Of a stretch of 64,000 bases of DNA, positions 13,161 to 24,723 are shown piece after piece (position 1 is the stretch's first letter; the number at the start of each line of letters is the position of its first letter). The notes below the pieces were generated by a model that saw nothing but the letters and a program-made list of their open reading frames with translations, was not told the origin of the DNA and made no database searches. The position numbers were made by a program, and so were the translations under genes. Source of the DNA: Conchocele bisecta (taxonomy: Eukaryota > Mollusca > Bivalvia > Lucinida > Thyasiridae); the NCBI GenBank assembly GCA_029237695.1, contig CM055272.1, positions 37,786,901 to 37,850,900 of the forward strand. The letters run 5' to 3'.

Positions 13161-13298
13161 TAACACACGCTAGACAGTGTGTCTCCGTGAATTAACACAC
13201 GGGGGAAGTGGGCCAGACAGGTCCAGACAGTGATCTCCGGCAGTTAGCACACTGCGGAGATCAAAGGATTTCGCCGCATCCGTGCAATAATATTATTT
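13161..13298 (-). repeat. Right arm of the ~137 bp inverted repeat pair
   Basis: Reverse complement of 31-167, running from TAACACACGCTAGACAGTGT to the outer CGCATCCGTGCAATAA. The few mismatches suggest the two arms share a fairly recent origin or are conserved as a pair. Confidence 0.75.
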
Positions 13299-13838
13299 AC
13301 ACGTCTCCGACTAGAACGGCCCTTTGATAACAAACAAAGCACGCAGAAGTGCATTATTTAGTACAATGTAGTACAATGTAAGAAAATTAACAACAATCTG
13401 GCAAAGTCGGACTTCTTAAATGTGTAAATGTTGGAGACCTGTGCATCTGTGCAGTCTGATCAGTGTCTGCAATGATTGCAAATATACTTGTAAAATTACT
13501 ATACATTCATATAACCATATTTACAAGTGGTCAGTTTAAAGAATGTTTACATTGTTATCAAACGGCAATCGTACGGCTGATTCAATGTGATATTTTTGAA
13601 AGTCTCTAAATATTGCGTGAACCCGTATACGTAAGTGATAGCAGATACAGATAGAAATCAGTAGGCTACGTCCTTGGTGGCTACAATTATGTATTACAAT
13701 TATCATGATTATTGTGTCGCAGTAAATATGCATGTGACACAATACCAACACACTAAATACTATAACATGTTTGGCCCAGTGTCACCATGCGATATGCCAG
13801 GAGCGGCGTATATTTTGGCACTATCATAATCATACCCC
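13299..13838. other. No recognised feature
   Basis: AT-rich DNA with a short duplicated GTACAATGTA near 13360-13380. There is no supported gene. Confidence 0.35.
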
Positions 13839-15005
13839 CGCAACGAGTTGTGTGGTATACTGGAGTCAGGTTGTCCGTTCGTCCGTTCCGTCCGTCCGTC
13901 CGTCCGTCCGTCCGTGCGTCCGTCCGTCCGTGCCTGCGTCCGTGCGTCCGTAAACTTAACATCAGAGAAATATTGTTATAACTTCTATTTCCTTCATCTA
14001 AAATGCTTAATATTTCACACATGCATTCTTGTAAGGCTCTACTACCATGCTGTGCCAAATCCACGACCGTCCAACCCCCGCTGATCCTAAGGTCAAGGTC
14101 ACATACTTAGTCTGTTTACAAAACTTAACATCAGAGAAATATTGTTATATCTTCTATTTCCTTCATCTAAAAGGCTTAATATTTCACACATGCATTCCTG
14201 TAAGGCTCTACTACCATGCCGTGCCAAATCCATGACCGTCCAACCCCTGCTGATCCCAAGGTCAAGGTCAAATACTTAGTCTCTTTACAAAACTTAACAT
14301 CAGAGAAATATGTTGTAACTTCTATTCCCTTCATCTAGAATGCTTAATATTTCACACATGCATTCCTCTAAGGCTCTACTACCATGCTGTGCCAAATCCA
14401 CGACCATCTAACCCCTGGTGATCCCTAGGTCTATGTCAAATGTCGCTTTACAAAACATAACATCAGAGAAATAAGTTATAACTCTATTTCCTTCATTGAA
14501 AATTCTTAATATTTCACTCGTCCATTCCTCTAAGGTTGTACTATCATTCTGTGACAAATCTACGACCGTCCAATCCCCCGCTGATCCCAAGGTCAATGTC
14601 ACATACTTAGTCTCTACAAAACTTAACATCAGAGAAATATGTTATAACTTCTATTTCTTTCATCGAAAATTATTAATATTTCATGCATGCATTCCTCTAA
14701 GGCTCTACTATCATGCTGTGACAAATTCCCGCTGATTTCGAGGTCATGGTCACATAGTTAGTCTCTTTACAAAACTTAACATCAGAGAAATCGGTTATTA
14801 CTTCTATTTCCTTGCTCGGATCTGCTTCACATTTCACACACGCATTGCTCCAATGGACCTCTACCACCCTGTAACAAATTCACGTTCATGCCGCTCCCGC
14901 TAAGCCCAGAGTCAAGGTCACAAGTCCACACACTTGGAAAAACGTACATATTTTAGGGGTACCTGGGCCCACGCGGGGGTGTTCCAAAAGCCTCGCTTAC
15001 TGACC
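13839..15005 (+). mobile_element. Helentron-like non-autonomous element with a central tandem array
   Basis: It begins near CCCCCGCAACGAG, followed by a (GTCC)n run at 13875-13945. About six units of 150-170 bp come next, each containing ACTTAACATCAGAGAAAT (13953, 14123, 14292, 14454, 14620, 14773). Most units carry a variant of AAGGTCAAGGTCA. It ends with CCTGGGCCCACGCGGGGGTG then CCTCGCTTACTGACC, a terminus seen again, inverted, at 16708-16755 and 38355-38405. No ORF of its own. Confidence 0.6.
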
Positions 15006-15550
15006 GATCTAGTTATACATCTGCGATACGCTTATTTTTCTGAAAATTTCCAAATCCTATTTTTATGTTTATTTTTGAAACATTCGACAGGCGAAACAGT
15101 AAATTAAACGAATTAAGCCCTGTGCCCAGTTCTATTTGTTACATAATATTGATTCTGTGATGGTGTTATCTAAAAATTACCGGTTGTATGGTTATTTAGT
15201 TTCAAATGTCAGGGCACAAGTCATCCATATATTATAAAAAATAATCGACAAAATCACTACGTGTTTCCTTGAAGGAAACCGAACAAATAGACAACTGTCT
15301 GAACCACTATGGAAACAACTATAAAATTCTGCTACGCGTATCCAGCATTAAAATGTTTGTGCGCCACAAATAGTAAAGCGTACGGTTATAAATAGGACAA
15401 CGTCAACTTATTGCAATGACTCAACTATTTCAAGTTTCAAAATCCGACGTGACGTTGGTAAATTTAAGCGTAACTTTGCGACGTCATTTTCAGGCTTTCA
15501 TGACGTTGTCATTAAGGCTGGTTTTCACAGAGCGCGGCCCATATATTTGT
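15005..15550. other. No recognised feature
   Basis: AT-rich DNA with no coding frame, repeat array or RNA gene that I can support. Confidence 0.35.
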
Positions 15551-15551
15551 T

Positions 15552-15990
15552 CATCCAGTAGATGTGTGCACATTTCTCCATTCTCCTATAACTTCTTTAT
15601 AGTACAGCTAATTGGCTACAAACTTCATGTGCATGTGTATTATTATCCATTTTTTTATTTCGCGCCCCAGAATGCTCCCTCCCCCTTGGCATCGGTCAAT
15701 GTGAAATAACTCTGAAATTCCCACTTCAGTACATTCATTCTCTATAAGCTCTTTACCATATTATCTTTCTGTAGATGCATGCGCATTCCTCTATTCTCCT
15801 ATAACTTCTTTACCATATCAATGTGCATGTTTGTGATCCAGCCACCACAGCGATGGGATACATGCTGTTGGCGTCGTTCTTGTCATTAGATTTGTATTAT
15901 GAACTAATGGCAATTAAATACTATTTGTAAGACCCTTTTTTGTCAAACAGTCGTCCGGTTTCATGTACATGTAGATGTACAAAGTACATG
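15552..15990 (+). repeat. Dispersed repeat, copy 1 (second copy at 18742-19215)
   Basis: Contains TCCAGTAGATGTGTGCACAT and a long collinear stretch (CCATTCTCCTATAACTTCTT ... GCGATGGGATACATGCTGTT) that recurs in the same order and orientation at 18742-19215 with moderate divergence. It shares subunits with the tandem element at 18236-18740. Confidence 0.65.
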
Positions 15991-16302
15991 TATTCGTATG
16001 CGATATTTACATGTGCATTGGATCCGAACTGTAATAGAAAACAGTACAATGGCATTCGCGCGACAATTACCTACTTTTCACAAACTATGGGCCAAGTCCA
16101 ATGGTTTCAGATCTGACAGTACATACACTATGCAGCACAATAGCCTGAGCCAGTGGTCAGAAATGAATGACCTTCAATTAGCATGACCTTGCTCTTATTG
16201 ACCGTTGCAAGAAACAAGAACGCTGAAACACTTGGCCATTTATTTACGTTGAAACGTTTGTAAGAATTTCTCCATCAACACCACAGGCCTGTATAGTGGT
16301 AT

Positions 16303-16375
16303 TAGCAAAAAGTGTAGATCCAGATGAGCCGGCTCGTGAAGAGCCGTCTCATCAGGATCTGCACTTTTTGCAAGT
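16303..16375. repeat. Palindrome with a GTAGATCCAGATGAG arm
   Basis: The arm AAAAAGTGTAGATCCAGATG is mirrored by CATCAGGATCTGCACTTTTT around GGCTCGTGAAGAGCC. Related palindromes lie at 47143-47212 and 57340-57402. Confidence 0.7.
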
Positions 16376-16707
16376 AATTTTTATATTTTTGAGAACAAAG
16401 ACACCCCCATTTCATAAATGGACTAGTCTGAAAATCATTTTGTGACAATTGGATTGGTTGCAAAATTAACATATCGAAATCCAATCCAGTTACTTAGGGG
16501 TGAAATACAAACATAATCTCTAGTTTTGCCTGGTAATTTCATGGTGCATGTATGAAATAATAAGTATGTAGTTCTATAAACTTAACAGCATTAACCCTTA
16601 CATTGCTGAATTAATATTTGTCTTCTGTTTATTTTCTAATTTTCATTTTTCTCATCAAAAACATTCTTTGGCAGCACTTGGGAATCATTTTCAATGTAAA
16701 CTAGTTT

Positions 16708-17192
16708 GTCAGTAAGCGAGGCTTACGAAATACCCCCCGCGTGGGCCCAGGTGTCCCCAAATGTGTAGATTTGTAGTTTGTGGGTCTGTGACCTTGACCC
16801 TGTGCTTAGCGGGGGCGACACTGTCATGGATGTGTCATAGCATGATTTCTCCGATGTTAAGTGAGGAATTCATGTGTGAAATATTAAGAATTTTCGATGA
16901 AGGAAATAAAGGTTATAACATATTTCTCTGATGTTAGGTTTTGTGAAGTATGTGACATTGACCTTGGGATCAGCGGGGTTGGACGGTCGTGGATTTGTCA
17001 CAGCATGGTAGTAGACCCTTAGAGGAATACATGCGTGAACTATTAAGAATGTTCGATGAAGGAAGTATAAATTACGACATATTTTATCTGATGTTAAGTT
17101 TAGGGACGGACGGACGGACGGACAACCTGACTCGTAGCACACCCCCCCCCCCCCCCCCCCCACACACACACAACATTGTCGCGGAGGTATAA
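16708..17192 (-). mobile_element. Second copy of the 13839-15005 element family, opposite orientation
   Basis: CAGTAAGCGAGGCTTACG and CCCCCCGCGTGGGCCCAGGT form the shared terminus. About two tandem units containing the reverse complement of the family motif follow. The far end has (GGAC)n, a C-tract with (CA)n at about 17140-17170, and GTCGCGGAGGTATAATG. Shorter than the first copy because it has fewer units. Confidence 0.6.
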
Positions 17193-17376
17193 TGATTCTA
17201 AAGTGTTGACAAAGCATGTCTCTACTGATAAAGAATACAATAGATAATGCAGCAGCAGACGACAATTTTCGTTTCCTGCATTTGAAGGGTTAAAGCAATG
17301 CAAATACATGACTTTTGACTTTTGTTCCTGCATATATTATGATAATACTGAAATACTTGAAACAACATTATGTCAG

Positions 17377-17481
17377 ATAGCCATAAATGGAAAACACAAA
17401 AGCCCTACCACCTCTCTTCTAGAGTATGCAGATATACTAGCGAAACAGAGATGGGTCTATGCTGGCATCATGAGAACATAG
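17377..17481 (+). CDS. Possible terminal exon
   Basis: After TTATGTCAG at 17368-17376, a possible but pyrimidine-poor acceptor, 34 codons run open to a TAG at 17479-17481 and include SLLEYADILAKQRWVYAGIM. The peptide looks protein-like, with hydrophobic residues spaced as in a helix. No homologue is recognised and no partner exon was identified. Confidence 0.28.
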   Translation: MAINGKHKSPTTSLLEYADILAKQRWVYAGIMRT

Positions 17482-18235
17482 AAACGAGCAACAATAGCCC
17501 CATCCCCACCACCCCACATGATTATGCTTTAGGGCATTTGACTCCGTTGATGACAATTGATCTGTTCATTTGATCTTGATTGGTATGGAATATATTCAAG
17601 CCAATTTCCATTGTTAAATATTTGATGGTATACTATTCTTGGTGCAATAGTAAACGTTCATGTGCTGGCTATCAGAAGAATGGATTGCTTGGTACAGCCA
17701 CTATCCAGATGGCTATTCTGATAGCCATTACAGGTTGCATGTCCAGTCTGTTGGGGTCCATTCACACGAATTAACTACCATATCACGGTTTACCTAAGGA
17801 GTATCAGATAGTAATCACCCCGTCCTGCATTTAAACCCATGCATACTGATAATGTTCCCTAAAGTGCTGTTTAATTCAAGAATAATGATGCCCTAAGATA
17901 TTTATTGAGTATTTTCAGTGGTCGCTCACACTTGGGAAGACGTAAATGACATTCACTAATCTCATTAAATTCAGCTCAGGTCAGTTATCCAAACATCCAT
18001 GCTCCCCAGACAACATTAGGACACAGAATTGGGTAATTATCCAGGTTGCTTGCAGTTCTGCCACACACCAGAGATAACAGCAGTATCATGACACATGTAG
18101 CCGGATTACACATCACAATAGCTCCCGACTCCCCTGTGCCCACTGCATGTACTTCTTGATATGACACTATCAGTGGCATGTTTTGGCATGCCCCTTACCA
18201 GTTCTTATCCTATCGCGTAGCGAAAATGAGATACA
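17482..18235. other. Unique-looking DNA without a supported gene
   Basis: A short palindrome around 17665-17735 pairs GGCTATCAGAA with TTCTGATAGCC. A minus-strand frame at 17985-18179 is open for 64 codons but has no convincing splice pair. Confidence 0.35.
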
Positions 18236-18740
18236 AAAGCTGTCCGTCCGTCTGTCCGTCAATCTTCCACCAGGTATACTTGTGGATCAATTCGTGCGTA
18301 CAAGAGGTAATTGTACATGTTTTATTGTGCACCCAGGTACACAGGCAGACTATTTACATGTGCACACGTAAGTGGGTTTACAAGTATACCGCCGCATTGT
18401 GTACGTCCGTCCGTCCGTCCGTCCGTCCGTCTGTCTATCCGTCACGTTTTCCATTCGCCTATATCTTCTGTACTGTTCGACCTATTGGGCTTGAAGCTTC
18501 ATGTACATGTTCATTATCATCCATATTTGCATTCCTTACCCCACTCATGCTCTCCCATGCCCAAGGTCCAGGTCAAATAACTTATAAATTACGTCCAGTT
18601 TCTCCATTCTCCTATAACTTGTTTGATATACGACCGATTGGCTTGAAACTTCATGTTTATTATCATCCACTTTTCCATTCCCCACCACACTCATGCTCTC
18701 CGCATGCCCAATGTCAAGGTCAAATAACATATATATTTTT
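18236..18740 (+). mobile_element. Tandem-array element with (GTCC)n runs
   Basis: (GTCC)n stretches lie at 18241-18260 and 18402-18440. Then come about two diverged units of ~140 bp with TTGGCTTGAAACTTCATG-type sequence, a CATCCA/CCACACTCATGCTCTCC block and AAGGTCAAATAAC. The organisation (short-tandem leader, then units with a nuclear-receptor-like half site) repeats that of the 13839 element. Confidence 0.5.
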
Positions 18741-18741
18741 A

Positions 18742-19215
18742 ATCCAGTAGATGTGTGTACATTTCTCCATTTTCCTATAAATTCTTAATTATACAGCTAA
18801 TTGGCTTCAAACTTCATGTGCATTCTTATTATCATCCATTGTTTTTCATTTCGCGCCCCATAATGCTCCCTCCCCATTGGCATCGGTCAATGTGAAATAA
18901 CTTTGAAATTCCCACTTCAGTACATTCATTCTGCTATAAGCTCTTTACCATATGAGTGATTCACTTGAAACTTCATATGCATCTTTGTCCTTATCCCTAT
19001 TATCTTTCAATAGATGCAGGCGCATTCCTCTATTCTCCTATAACTTCTTTATCGTATCAATGTGCATAGTTGTGATCCAGCCACCACATCGATGGGATAC
19101 ATGCCGTTGGCGTCGTTCTTGTCATTAGATTTGTATTATGAACTAATGGCAAATAAATACTATTTGTAAGACCCCTTTTTGTCAAACAGCCGTCCAGTTG
19201 CATGTAGATGTACAA
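18742..19215 (+). repeat. Dispersed repeat, copy 2 of 15552-15990
   Basis: Collinear with copy 1 from the CCAGTAGATGTGTG block through the CGTTGGCGTCGTTCTTGTCA block and beyond. Small indels separate the two. Confidence 0.65.
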
Positions 19216-20128
19216 ATGCGGATTCGGACATCTTGGTTGGGCTATCGAATGGATAAATGGATGATGATAAACAAACACACGAGTTTCACTTGTAATCGGG
19301 TTGCGGGGACAAACATGGGTCAGTAGCTGATGTATATACGAAATATGTTAACAGAAAGACTCACGGAAGACATGACCAAAGTGTAATAAATGTAGAACAT
19401 TGTTAAAAATGAAAACATATATTCATACCTGGCGAATCTCCATGTTTCTGTTTACATTAGTACACGGAATATACCAGAGGGGTGTTCAGTAAACGGTATG
19501 AAAGTGCTATAAATATATGCTCTCTCGTGAAGTGGTATGTGTTCACATCACTCACCAACCATTTATACATACATGTAATACACATATTGGTATAGTTTCA
19601 TAACTGTGGTGTGGATAGCGATTGGCTTACAAATACGTTATAGTCTGTATTCAGACAATAGCATAAACTAAATTAGTCATCAGTTGCACACAAAACTAGC
19701 TTTCGCAGCGCTAGTTTTCTTTTCAGTATAATAATTATATTATGTTTTATCTACCCCGATCACGGGTCTCACGCCGTATAAAAATAGTTCTAACAACTTA
19801 GCTTGATCGCCTTTTCAGTGTGATAAATGTTTTTGTAGTCGGGTTGCGACGATTACCCACCATACACGATTATTTGCGATTCGTAACTCCATGGTTCGGT
19901 GTACGAATACAATCTTCAGTTTCGGCTTCCATTCTCATAATTCGGCCCAGAATAAGCACTATTGATACTTTATAGTGTTTATTCCATAATACTCATACTA
20001 ATGTCATTCATGTTTACGTGATCCAAGATGTTACGGGAATAATTTAATTGTTGAACACCCCTCGTAAATGATTTGTATAACTGACTAACCAATAACAGGT
20101 ACATTACTGCATATGCTTCACGTGCATG
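19216..20128. other. No recognised feature
   Basis: AT-rich unique-looking DNA. Only short imperfect inverted repeats are visible, such as CTAGCTTTCGCAGCGCTAG near 19697. Confidence 0.35.
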
Positions 20129-20910
20129 TACATTTGTATACACTACACCAGGATACGAGGCCCTTCGCTTACAAACATATTCTATACATGTACGGCTGGG
20201 TAATTATACATTTGTATACACTACACCAGGATACGAGGCTATGGAAGCCCTGGAGGGACTTCCGACTTCTTTACTTCCGACTTCCGACTTCCGACTTCAT
20301 TACTTCCGACTTCTAACTTCATCACTTCTGACTTCATTACTTCCGACTTCATTACTTCTGACTTCCGACTACATCACTTCTGACTTCATCACTTCCGACT
20401 TCATTACTTCCGACTTCCGACTTCATTACTTCCAAGTCAGAAGTGATGAAGTCGGAAGTAATGAAGTCAGAAGTGATGAAGTCGGAAGTGATGAAGTCTG
20501 AAGTAATGAAGTCGGAAGTAATGAAGTAATGAAGTCGGAAGTCGGAAGTAATGAAGTCGGAAGTCGAAGTAATGAAGTAATGAAGTCGGAAGTCGGAAGT
20601 AATGAAGTCGGAAGTCGGAAGTAATGAAGTAATGAAGTCGGAAGTCGGAAGTAATGAAGTCGGAAGTGATGAAGTCAGAAGTGATGAAGTCGGAAGTAAT
20701 GAAGTCGGAAGTGATGAAGTCTGAAGTAATGAAGTCGGAAGTGATGAAGTCGGAAGTAATGAAGTCGGAAGTCAGAAGTAATGAAGTCGGAAGTAATGAA
20801 GTCAGAAGTGATGAAGTCGGAAGTCGGAAGTAAAGAAGTCGGAAGTCCCTCCAGGGCTTCCATACGAGGCCCTTCGCTTACAAACATATTCTATACATGT
20901 ACGGCTGGGT
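20129..20910. repeat. Fold-back minisatellite with strand switch, flanked by direct repeats
   Basis: Between 20241 and 20863, about forty short units built from ACTTCCGACTTC, ACTTCATTACTTC and ACTTCTGACTTC run in one orientation to about 20435. They then continue as the reverse complement to the end. The two outer ends are perfect inverted repeats (ATGGAAGCCCTGGAGGGACT on each strand). The flanks carry a ~47 bp direct repeat, ATACGAGGCCCTTCGC through GTACGGCTGGG, at about 20153-20200 and 20863-20909. The open frames through it (SDFITSDF repeats) are a by-product of the unit length. Confidence 0.9.
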
Positions 20911-21410
20911 TGAGCGTAAACGTGTTGGGCTATGTATATACAGTATAACGTCTCTAAACCGGACACCCAGGTGACGCCATTGTGTTTCATTTAATTTTGA
21001 CTGTAATTTATTTCATTGCCGTGTCTGTTCATGACTGAAAATGGCAAAAATGTACAAATATTGCTTAGTCACAGTGGAAACTGTAAGCTGGACAACTTGG
21101 GGACCTCCGATTAGAGAGGATCCACTGTGATATATACTTCATTGAATTGGTATAGGCTATCAATCAGTTTCACTCTTTGCGGCATATATCGTATACATGA
21201 ATGACTGTCAAACACAAATAATTATGATAGTTGTGCCAGTGGGAAACGAACACTCCCGATGGCAGCATGACGCGAATAAAGCAAACATGGATGTCTGTAA
21301 TTATTTATCGGCTGTCATAATTATAGAAACAGTTCCTTTGATGACACATTGAAGTTCACAATTTCCACTGAATACTAACCAGATGTAGTCGGTAAGTCGA
21401 TGTGTAAGTC

Positions 21411-21551
21411 AGTTACTGTCCTAATTGAGGTGTCCATGTGTTTAAACAACCTACATGTGCCCATGAAACACCTCGCCGCTTCGCTGCTCGTTGTTCCATG
21501 GGCACATGTAGGTTGTTCAAACACATGAACACCTCAATTAGGACAGTAACT
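21411..21551. repeat. Long palindrome (~55 bp arms)
   Basis: AGTTACTGTCCTAATTGAGG ... CCATGGGCACATGTAGGTTG forms a hairpin whose arms differ at only one or two places. The loop is about 25 bases (CACCTCGCCGCTTCGCTG region). MITE-like, with no coding content. Confidence 0.85.
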
Positions 21552-21704
21552 ATTACACAATTGTCATATAAGACAACCAGGGTATTATCTGTGCATGGAC
21601 CAGGCAAAGTATTTGCCAGATCTATACTATTGCATAGAACATTGCCAAATAATTGTTTATAAATATACCCGGGGGAACTCCCTGTAAACAATTGATGTTA
21701 ATAT

Positions 21705-21949
21705 AATTGTGGCTGTGACCGGAGAAATCGGGCTTATGGGATTTGTGACCAGTGTAGATCCTGATCAAATAGCACACTCATGTAGCCTGAAAACGACATA
21801 TATTGCTTGTTAGAAGCATGGTGAGTGTTTCATTTATGGATTGGCGAACAGTGCAGATCCTGATCAGATTGTACGGATGCACAGGCTGATCTGGATCTAC
21901 ACTGGTCGCAAAACCCATAAGGCCCATTTATCAAGTCACAGCCACAATT
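21705..21949. mobile_element. ~245 bp TIR element (TGTGGCTGTGAC family)
   Basis: The outer ends ATTGTGGCTGTGAC and GTCACAGCCACAAT are inverted repeats. Inner CCAGTGTAGATCCTGATC and GATCTGGATCTACACTGG extend the match. Fragments of the same family occur at about 30222-30300, 31085-31190, 35618-35865 and 48178-48245. Confidence 0.7.
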
Positions 21950-22620
21950 GTTTAATTACGAATGCTTAGTTTCAGGTTGTGGAAAAATACAGCAATATCA
22001 TTTCGAGCAGAGATAATGGCAGGCGATAGTTCTTTAGTTTAAACAACAGTGTATTAAATTGTATGTCATTTAAAGGAACAATACATGGTATGATACAAAG
22101 AATTAAAGAGTGAAAGAATTAAACAAGCTTAAGAAGCTAACATGAATTCTTCTCCACTACAAGCGTGAGTACAATATACATGGCATTACTGTTAGGCAGG
22201 TTATGACCAGTTAATTGTCAATGGTGACTGAATAACAATTGATCATTTATATTTGAAATAGATGGTAATATGTGTAGATTGTTGGTGGAATATGTATTTA
22301 TAGTAGTATTTCGTCAATGTTCTTCGAAAACCTCATTTTCAGCGCCAAAATTATTATACGATAAACATTCATAGTAGATAAACATAGTCCAAATCATAAT
22401 ACGTTATCTGCGAAAATACCGGACATTTTAGACATGCGTTTGGCACTATAACGGTCATGTGACAAAATCCAATAAATATATTGTTTCACATTTGTTATCT
22501 TCTAAAATCTCGTATAACTTCTTTGGTGCGCGGTATCGCAAAATTGCACCAAAATAACCAAAACATACATTCAGATACGGATACTAGGGTGAGTGTACAT
22601 TTTGTAGTTTAATTTATTAG
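21950..22620. other. No recognised feature
   Basis: AT-rich DNA without an array, palindrome or coding frame I can support. Confidence 0.35.
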
Positions 22621-22621
22621 A

Positions 22622-23045
22622 TAGTATATACATGCTCACTCAGTAGGCACAACATGTTCTTTATATCAGAGACATCACCTGAGACATTTTCTGGCAAAAT
22701 AAACACTTATTCACCATTATCCCATGTATTGATTGGCATTATTATACATTTTATATCAGACGTAAATGTCCACACTGATATCAGGGGCGATAACCATGTT
22801 TCCTTAAAATGTTAACGGACATTACTATTTATTCTCTGTATTTATTGTTTGATGTGCAATGATCATACATGTACTTTATAACTTGAACCTGTCGAAAATA
22901 TTATTTTTTCAGGTGACGCATTTGATTAGTATAAATAAACAAAAAAATAGCATGCCTCATTTGCATATGAAAATAGCCTGATACCACCGCGCGTCACTAT
23001 CAGTAAAATATATATTACTAAATGATTATATCTGTATATCTGTAT
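22622..23045 (+). mobile_element. Truncated copy of the 36637-37146 TIR element
   Basis: From CTCACTCAGTAGGCACAA through TTTGCATATGAAAATAGCCT and the TACCACCGCGCGTCACTA block it follows the copy at 36637-37146 closely. It lacks that copy's 3' inverted repeat. Confidence 0.7.
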
Positions 23046-23355
23046 TGGACAATCAACTACAGTTAATAGTGGGATGGCACAACAGACTGCTGGTAGCCAA
23101 GACAGCATATACATGTATTAGGAAATACACATACTGTGATATCATTCTGATTAGGAAAGTTATGACTTTCATTATTGTACCATTGGCGCCTCATTACTTA
23201 TTTACTAACACTTGTTAAATGTGTGTGATTCTTAAGTGGTCGTCTGTATGATTATGAGGTGTCATTGTAGTTCATTGTTCCAGTCATACCTTATATGAAC
23301 GTTGATAGTTTGGTAAGTTGGTGATATTAAAGATGTGAAAAATACTTTCCTATAT

Positions 23356-23443
23356 ATAACATATATTATATTGTGTGGGCAACAGTGAATCCATTCCAGT
23401 GAGGATGGATTAGCTGTTGTCCACACAATATAATATATGTTAT
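23356..23443. repeat. Palindrome
   Basis: ATAACATATATTATATTGTG ... CACAATATAATATATGTTAT with a centre containing CCATTCCAGTGAGGATGG. Arms are about 35 bp. Confidence 0.8.
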
Positions 23444-23920
23444 TTGTACGCATCCTGCTATTCGGAAAACTAGAATCGGTCCTATACATGTATTATGAAG
23501 GTCATGTAATCTCAGTGTGAATACGGATGGAAGTAATTGTGCTCATCAATAAATGATAAATATTATAGTATACTGCTTCAAATGTTATATATGTATTACA
23601 TAGTACAGAAAGAAATTTACAAAGAAGAATACATGCCCGTTTTCATGCCCGTTGTGTGACCTTGACCTTGATTAGTATTGTTCCATTTCTTGATCTGTTA
23701 TTATTGCTATACATATTACCGAAGAGACTGATACTTCAAATGGAGTAATTCCTCAGTTTCATGGCATAAATACCAGGAGATTTACCTTCATTTTGAATGA
23801 CCTTGAAAGTGTCTGAAAACATGGCACCCGGATTTTTCGGAAAGTTGGATCCCAGATGAATACCAAACCATTAAGAAAGAAAAATTAACACGAGGTGCTG
23901 TATTCTGAACAATTGCCCTC
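23444..23920. other. No recognised feature
   Basis: No gene supported. One TGACCTTGACCTTG occurs at about 23650. Confidence 0.35.
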
Positions 23921-24001
23921 GAACTATACTTTGGAGTGGACGCGCTTTCAACACTTTCAGTCATTGCTGTTGCTGTTTTAACCACGTGATCATGCACCTT
24001 A
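23921..24001 (-). mobile_element. Single end of the CAAGGTGCATGATCACGTGG element family
   Basis: CCACGTGATCATGCACCTT and the adjoining CAACACTTTCAGTCATTGCT match the termini of the complete copies at 31403-31841 and 48408-48812. The rest is missing here. Confidence 0.6.
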
Positions 24002-24720
24002 ATTGTGACATCGCGCCAATGGACTAAGCAACGTTCCGCGGTTATTTCCGTGGTTGGCTGCATAGTGACTGCAATGGATTTGTGCATTCTGATACCGTGG
24101 CAAAATATTGTCACAGGTCTATTATACATGTATGCTGAAATTTGTACGGGGTTTAAACCGTTATACTATGACGTTGAATGACGTTATACTATACGAAAAC
24201 AACAGGTAACCAAACATGCGCTAAGTACAGTAACTATGTAAGTGCCACTCCATCGAAATTAATTAGAGCATTGCACGAAAACACTTACATACAATAAAAA
24301 TATATTTAACTAAATGGCGAATGTGCGATGAAAACGTGTATGTGGCTTGCGGACAGCGCTTCCAAAGCCTATATGAAACAATGCAATTAAATCATTAACA
24401 ACGTGAGGCGACGTCCAACTGCTCCGTGCTGACGTAGATGCCGGTGATTAACTTCATGGAACCATGACACAAATTGACCAAATGGTTCTTTAGATATAAG
24501 CAAAGTCCGAGAACTTTACGACTGCACCTCGTACTTGGAAAATGTGTTTTATTTTTTCCATATTTGTATCAAAGTGTCTACGCCTCATATGATCATAAAT
24601 AGAGTATCTCAACCGAGTTTCCATTTGATATGAGATTTATGAAACGAGTCACGCACAGTTTATGCACCGAGCCTCTAGCGAGGTGCACCCCTTTTACTGT
24701 TAGCTCCGTACTAGAAACAC
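24002..24720. other. No recognised feature
   Basis: No coding frame, array or RNA gene that I can support. Confidence 0.35.
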
Positions 24721-24723
24721 TAG

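Noticed and set aside
31..13298. Maverick/Polinton identity for the 13.3 kb inverted-repeat unit
   Set aside because: No DNA polymerase B, retroviral-type integrase, packaging ATPase or capsid gene was recognised. The only clear proteins belong to the LINE.
17985..18179. Minus-strand frame containing CVMILLLSLVCGRTASNLDN
   Set aside because: Protein-like in part, but neither a convincing acceptor nor donor frames it and the neighbouring frame is broken.
20241..20887. Open frames with SDFITSDF repeats
   Set aside because: By-product of the ACTTCCGACTTC minisatellite.
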